NCBI GenBank assembly: GCA_002914845.1
Contig: JXTC01000055.1
Coordinates: 1,130,162-1,194,161 of the forward strand
DNA: 64,000 nucleotides
Reading direction: 5' to 3'
Source: Trema orientale
Taxonomy: Eukaryota > Streptophyta > Magnoliopsida > Rosales > Cannabaceae
Positions 59,828-64,000 of this stretch are shown here, piece by piece (positions within the stretch are counted from its first letter, which is position 1; each line of letters starts with the position of its first letter). The notes beneath the pieces are model-generated. The model worked only from the letters and a program-made list of their open reading frames with translations. It did no database searches and had not been told where the DNA came from. The position numbers were made by a program, and so were the translations under genes.

Positions 59828-61955
59828 CTAGTACCCGCCTCGGTTAACTTCCATTGTCTGCCTGAGTTTCATGCTCTCTTTATATTCTTTCACCTCTCTC
59901 CTGTATCTTTCTTTGTCTTTCAACCCGATATTCTGGTAAACCTATGAAGAAACAACAGTAAAGGTTATTAACATTTATTTGTAATGGTACAAATACTTTT
60001 AGTAAAAGGGCCATTATTACCATCCTCTCTTCCGGGCTGAGATTGCTCCAAGACTCGCCAATCATCTTAGTGAACTCACGTTCTCGGTTTGGGAAGAGGG
60101 ATTTGAGCTTGTAATGCTTTTCAGCGAAGAAGAAATTGTATCCACTCCTATTGGGTTTTGGATAGTTGGGGTCTCCTCTTCTTTTGCTTTTCCTTCTCCG
60201 ACGGGAATGGCGAGCCTTGCCGGTGTATGGTACAATCGCGTTGCTCAACTGGGGAGTTGGACTAGAAGGGCGTTCATCTTCTGGATGATACAGCACTCCA
60301 GTGAGAACCTCCGAACCCAACTTCACAGTCACCAAATAACCACAGTCGAATTTCCCATCAATTGTTCCAATACCTTCGGAAAAAAGAAAAATGATCCAAG
60401 AATGTTAGGAACCAATTCATTTATATGGTTTTAGGCAATGCAGTCCAAAATAATATCTAAATCCTAAAAAGTAACTAATCTCAAACAATCCAAAAAATAT
60501 TCACTTAACTCAGCCAGTAAGTATGATTAGAATCGATAAATAAAGAGAGACAAACATTATTAGAATCGCATAAAAATCAGGTAACTCATGCCAAGGAAAA
60601 GCAGCAAAAAGCTTGTTCCTAAATGTCTATGATACTTTAGTAGAATTTTAGAGGTGGACCCCATGACTAGTTAAATTGAACACAGGAAGAACAGCCAACA
60701 AAAGTAGAGAAATATGAAGTTTCTAGTGGCGTGTGGTTGACTTTTGACACTCGCTTTATCCACTAACATGTCCATCAAGTATAGCGGCCGGACTAAACAC
60801 ACGAAAAAAAAAAAAAAAAAAACCGGAGAGATTATTATTATTATTTTCTTTTTTTCGGTTAAAAGAGATTAATTATACCTTCAAGATGCGGATTGGAAGG
60901 GTGATCGTTTATAGGTTTGGGGGAATATTGCACTATAGCCAATTCATTGCATGAACGGCTGCAAACAGGAAATGTATCTGCAGAGGTGGAGAGAAGAAAT
61001 TTGCCACGAAAAGAGACCGAGTTAATTAGAAGATGAATATTAGATAAATATAAGGCATCTTTGTTAACTACAACATATGTATATGTGTAAAACATACATG
61101 TATATGCAAGAAAGAGCACAAGAGAACAATAAAATATGTACCTTTTGGGCTGCACAGAGGACCTTGCATATTGAAGAAGTAAACCTGTTCATAATGGTAG
61201 AGAAGACTGAAATAGTGTTTCCTCAATACAAATGAAGCACTGGTTGTTGTTGGGGAGAACATGAAAATAGTACCCACTTCCCTCCATTTCTTCTCTGCAA
61301 CAACCTACACAAGGTTTTTTAAATTTTTTTAACAGAGTAATATTATATTACTTATTAAAACAATGATATCTTCGAAGTTTAACAGGGGGACAAACCTTCT
61401 CAAAACCACCTCTTCTTGTTACCTCAACATATAATATGTGCAAATCTAGCTCCTTTCCTCCAATCACAGGAATCCTTCAAATATATGCAAAAAAATATAA
61501 AAAGTGACATTAAAAAACACAAATACAAAAACCGCACATTAAAAAAATCTTATATCCCTACCCAAAAAAAAAAAAGGATCATGAACCACTTTATATGAAA
61601 AGTACCTTAATTAGCTTTTTTTTTTTTTCCTTTCCCCCCCCCCCCCCCCACCTCTCTCCCAATACCATTGAGAGTTCCCATGAACATGACATTCTAAGCT
61701 GCCTAATATTCTAATATTTCGAAAATCCCCAAGAATAAATTTTTGGGTTAATTAAAAAAATGGGAAAAAAAATCAGAATAATAAATGAAAGAAGCATTCT
61801 CACATAAACTTGGTATTCATCTGAAAATGGAAGCGCCTGAGTGTGTCCCAAAAAACAATAGGGTCCTTAGCAACATCATCATGGGAAGCAAGTGGTGCAG
61901 GGTAGTGCATATCCTGCACCCCATTCCACCCCTTGCTCCTAGACACCGGCGACAT
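59828..61955 (-). CDS. ARID and HMG-box protein (HMGB10/HMGB9 type)
   Basis: Six coding exons on the minus strand: 61955-61804, 61474-61396, 61304-61142, 60977-60879, 60373-60021 and 59941-59828. Phases agree and give 319 aa. Plant proteins that join an ARID DNA-binding domain to one HMG box are nuclear architectural factors; the family includes HMGB9, 10, 11 and 15, with HMGB15 and HMGB9 tied to pollen growth in Arabidopsis. The ARID domain spans about 28-120 (FWDTLRRFHFQMNTKFMIPV, GGKELDLHILYVEVTRRGGF, then FVLRKHYFSLLYHYEQVYFF). A linker with GTIDGKFDCGYLVTVKLGSE follows, then a basic patch (RRRRKSKRR) and the HMG box from about 213 to 300 (PKPNRSGYNFFFAEKHYKL onward). The start ATG at 61955 is the first in-frame ATG; further 5' exons were not found. 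It is convergent with U11/U12-25K. The gene looks intact. Confidence 0.93.
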
Positions 61956-62943
61956 GTTTTCCCGGTCACCGGAGATTAAACAAACCAACCCAACCCAAGG
62001 TACTGAAATGAAAAAGAGTGTGAAGAAATAAATTGAAAAAGATAAATAAATACTAAGTAAACAATAAAGAGTAATGATAATAAAAGAAGTACATGTTATG
62101 GCCTATTTCCAAAGATAGGACAGTAATTAAAGAAGAGTAAATTTAGTCTGACCAAAGCTGAGAACAAAAGTAATAGGGATTGGACGCGTGGGATGTAACG
62201 GTCATACAAAATTAGCTTTTTCTGCCAACTTTTAAATTTATGCTGACCCAAAAGTCCTAATAAGATACCAATAAACACTATTTAATTGTATTCATGGGTC
62301 GTCTTCATAATAATTAATGTACACCCTACCACAGCGTACTCTCTCTTTCGCGTGTCAACCCAAGTCTGACACTTCTCTGAGGAAGTGTAATATCTTGAGT
62401 TGAGTTTGGTTTGGTTCTTTCTTCTCTAATCACAGTATCAAACTCCTTTCCTTCCTACTACTCTTCAACTCTAGTCCCCTTCTTCATCCCAAAGCTAATG
62501 GCTAATGCTATGAAACCTTTGGTTGGGGCTTTCTCTGCTTTCTGAAACAAATCTTTAGCGTACATCTGCAAGTAGATATCTGATTAATAAGGTCTTTTGG
62601 GATTTCGAATCCAGTGCATGCGAGTGTACGCTTAGCTGAAGATGTTCATGACTATCTGAGTCGTTGACTTGGGGTAAAATGTTGGATTGGCTTTTTTTTT
62701 TTTTTTGTCGTTTATTACTTACTGACATATACATATAATATGTATACATGTGGGGTCATCACTTTATCCGCTGAAACACTCTATGACGTGTTTCGTCCTT
62801 CCATATGTAAGCCTCACCTGGTGGTATAAGATTGCTGACTTGGAATATCCTCTCTTTTTTTTTTGTTCTTGTCTGGAACTTGCATAGGCTGAAAAGTAAA
62901 AAATATATATATATATTTTGGGGCGTGTGGCTATCCAAATATA

Positions 62944-62961
62944 GCCCTACACGTGTAGGGC
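62944..62961. promoter_or_regulatory. 18-bp perfect palindrome centred on CACGTG
   Basis: GCCCTACACGTGTAGGGC equals its own reverse complement, and its centre is a G-box (CACGTG at 62950-62955), a site for bZIP and bHLH factors. Location about 1 kb upstream of the ARID-HMG start; it may instead belong to a small unrecognised repeat. Confidence 0.4.
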
Positions 62962-63725
62962 CACCCACTGTCATCCGTTCAATTTAAAATCAGTTGCTTG
63001 AATAAGTTGTTTATTGTGAGCTGCGTCACAGCCAATTGAAGGACAACTTCTGCTCTCTTTATCTCTCTCTCTCTCACTTGATCTCTTGATCTCTCTCATT
63101 TTGTTTCAGAGGTCGATCGACCAAGGCATCGATTTTTTCAAACTTACATTTATATCGGGTGCGCCGTGGTCAAGATAGTGACTGGAAAGTCGGTGTGGAA
63201 TCACTACGCAAAATTTGGTATTTGGGCTCAATTGCTTCGAATTGGAGGAGAGGAGCTTCCGCGATTCCAAAAGAGTTTTCTGAGGAAGGGAAAGACTTTC
63301 TGAGGATTTAAGGAGTTTTATGGGGATCTGAGGATATTTGGGCTCTAGGGCGTTTCATATATGCCGGATTTTAGCATACAACCACTCCTTAAATCTCTCC
63401 CGTTTATATATCAAAACTAGAAAGTTTTGACCAGATGATCAAATTTATGAATTATGTAACTAAAAGCAAGAAGTCTTGAAAAAAAATTGCACAAGAAAAA
63501 GAAGAAGCAATTAAGTAAAGTATGTACACTAACCTCTAAATTAAGCAAGATGAAACTCAGAACAATTTCCCACAAATAAAATTGAAACAAATTCAAAAAA
63601 ACAATAAAAAGATTAAAAAAAAAAAAAACCCATAAAAGCAGATCACGTGGATTTGAGCCTATTTTTTCTCATATAAAACTATCAATCCTGATTGTTGATT
63701 TTAAATCTAAAGGTGTGCAAGTCAC

Positions 63726-63775
63726 AGCCCTACATAAAGCTTTATTTTCAAGCTCCACATAAAGCTTTATTTTCA
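63726..63775. repeat. 25-bp tandem duplication
   Basis: AGCCCTACATAAAGCTTTAT plus five bases is repeated at 63751 with two or three substitutions. Confidence 0.8.
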
Positions 63776-64000
63776 CCACCTACTATAGACGCGTCAGCAG
63801 TTTTTATTAGTCAAACATTTATCTTCTTTATTTGGTTAAGTTTTAATCAATATTTTTAAAAAGTTAAAATCAACTATTAAATCAGAAATACTTAACTACT
63901 ATGTATGAAAGTATGGAGACTATTATTTTTTTTTTTTTTGGTTCTAGAATATACCACTTTTTCTTTTCAAAAAATTTGTTTGCTTGTTTATCATTTGTCC

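Larger units (their letters stand above)
61956..64000. other. Intergenic right end
   Basis: Probably contains the ARID-HMG promoter near 61960-62350. Bases 62340-62545 read like a transcribed leader with a 15-codon ORF (62498-62545), but no gene body follows. The rest is AT-rich with CT repeats near 63060-63100. No further gene seen. Confidence 0.45.

Noticed and set aside
62498-62545. Fifteen-codon ORF (MANAMKPLVGAFSAF) after a leader-like stretch
   Set aside because: Too short, no gene body and no recognised peptide family.
1-64000. CRISPR arrays, prokaryotic operons or riboswitches
   Set aside because: The window is plant nuclear DNA and no such structure was seen.

Overview
This window is nuclear DNA from a eudicot plant. 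It is AT-rich and intron-bearing, and it carries plant-specific gene families, Ty1/copia retrotransposons primed by initiator Met-tRNA, MITEs and tRNA-derived SINEs. I do not name a genus; a rosid is plausible but unproven. There is one ambiguous base (47322). Exon coordinates were worked out by hand from splice signals, reading frame and family similarity.

Left third (1-25.6 kb) is a transposon graveyard. It starts with a decayed ROH1/DUF793 fragment (780-1184) and several MITEs. A 2.9 kb Mutator-like element (4559-7467) follows, carrying a decayed ULP1-type peptidase domain and dense TTGACC/GGTCAA arrays; two short MITEs (8285-8554, 49606-49844) share its terminal repeats. Next come an old copia element (9259-17328, target duplication TTAAT), a young copia element (18236-23736, target duplication CTTCT) and a solo LTR (23964-24700, target duplication CTCTA). 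The flanks of this insertion cluster (about 7640-8820 and 24701-25645) are diverged copies of one sequence, so an older local duplication underlies the region.

Middle (25.6-42 kb): an intronless ornithine decarboxylase gene (26417-27679) has a TATA box and a possible upstream ORF. A minus-strand MIR171 hairpin lies at 29507-29631. The rest is AT-rich and holds a small retrocopy with a 13-bp target duplication (35180-35328), SINEs with clear target duplications, and TIR elements.

Right third (42-62 kb) is gene-rich: an ACT-domain Raf-like kinase of the STY8/17/46 type (16 exons, one apparent GC-AG intron), an MSL10-type mechanosensitive channel (5 exons), a phi-class glutathione S-transferase (3 exons), the minor-spliceosome protein U11/U12-25K (4 exons), and on the minus strand an ARID-HMG-box protein (6 exons). 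A 1.9 kb solo LTR (55766-57668, target duplication ATTTC) lies between the GST and U11/U12-25K genes. The genes are independent housekeeping or regulatory loci, not a pathway cluster. I saw no system of a clearly new kind; the most notable items are MIR171, the ULP1-bearing Mutator-like element with its MITE relatives, and unusual splice sites in two genes.
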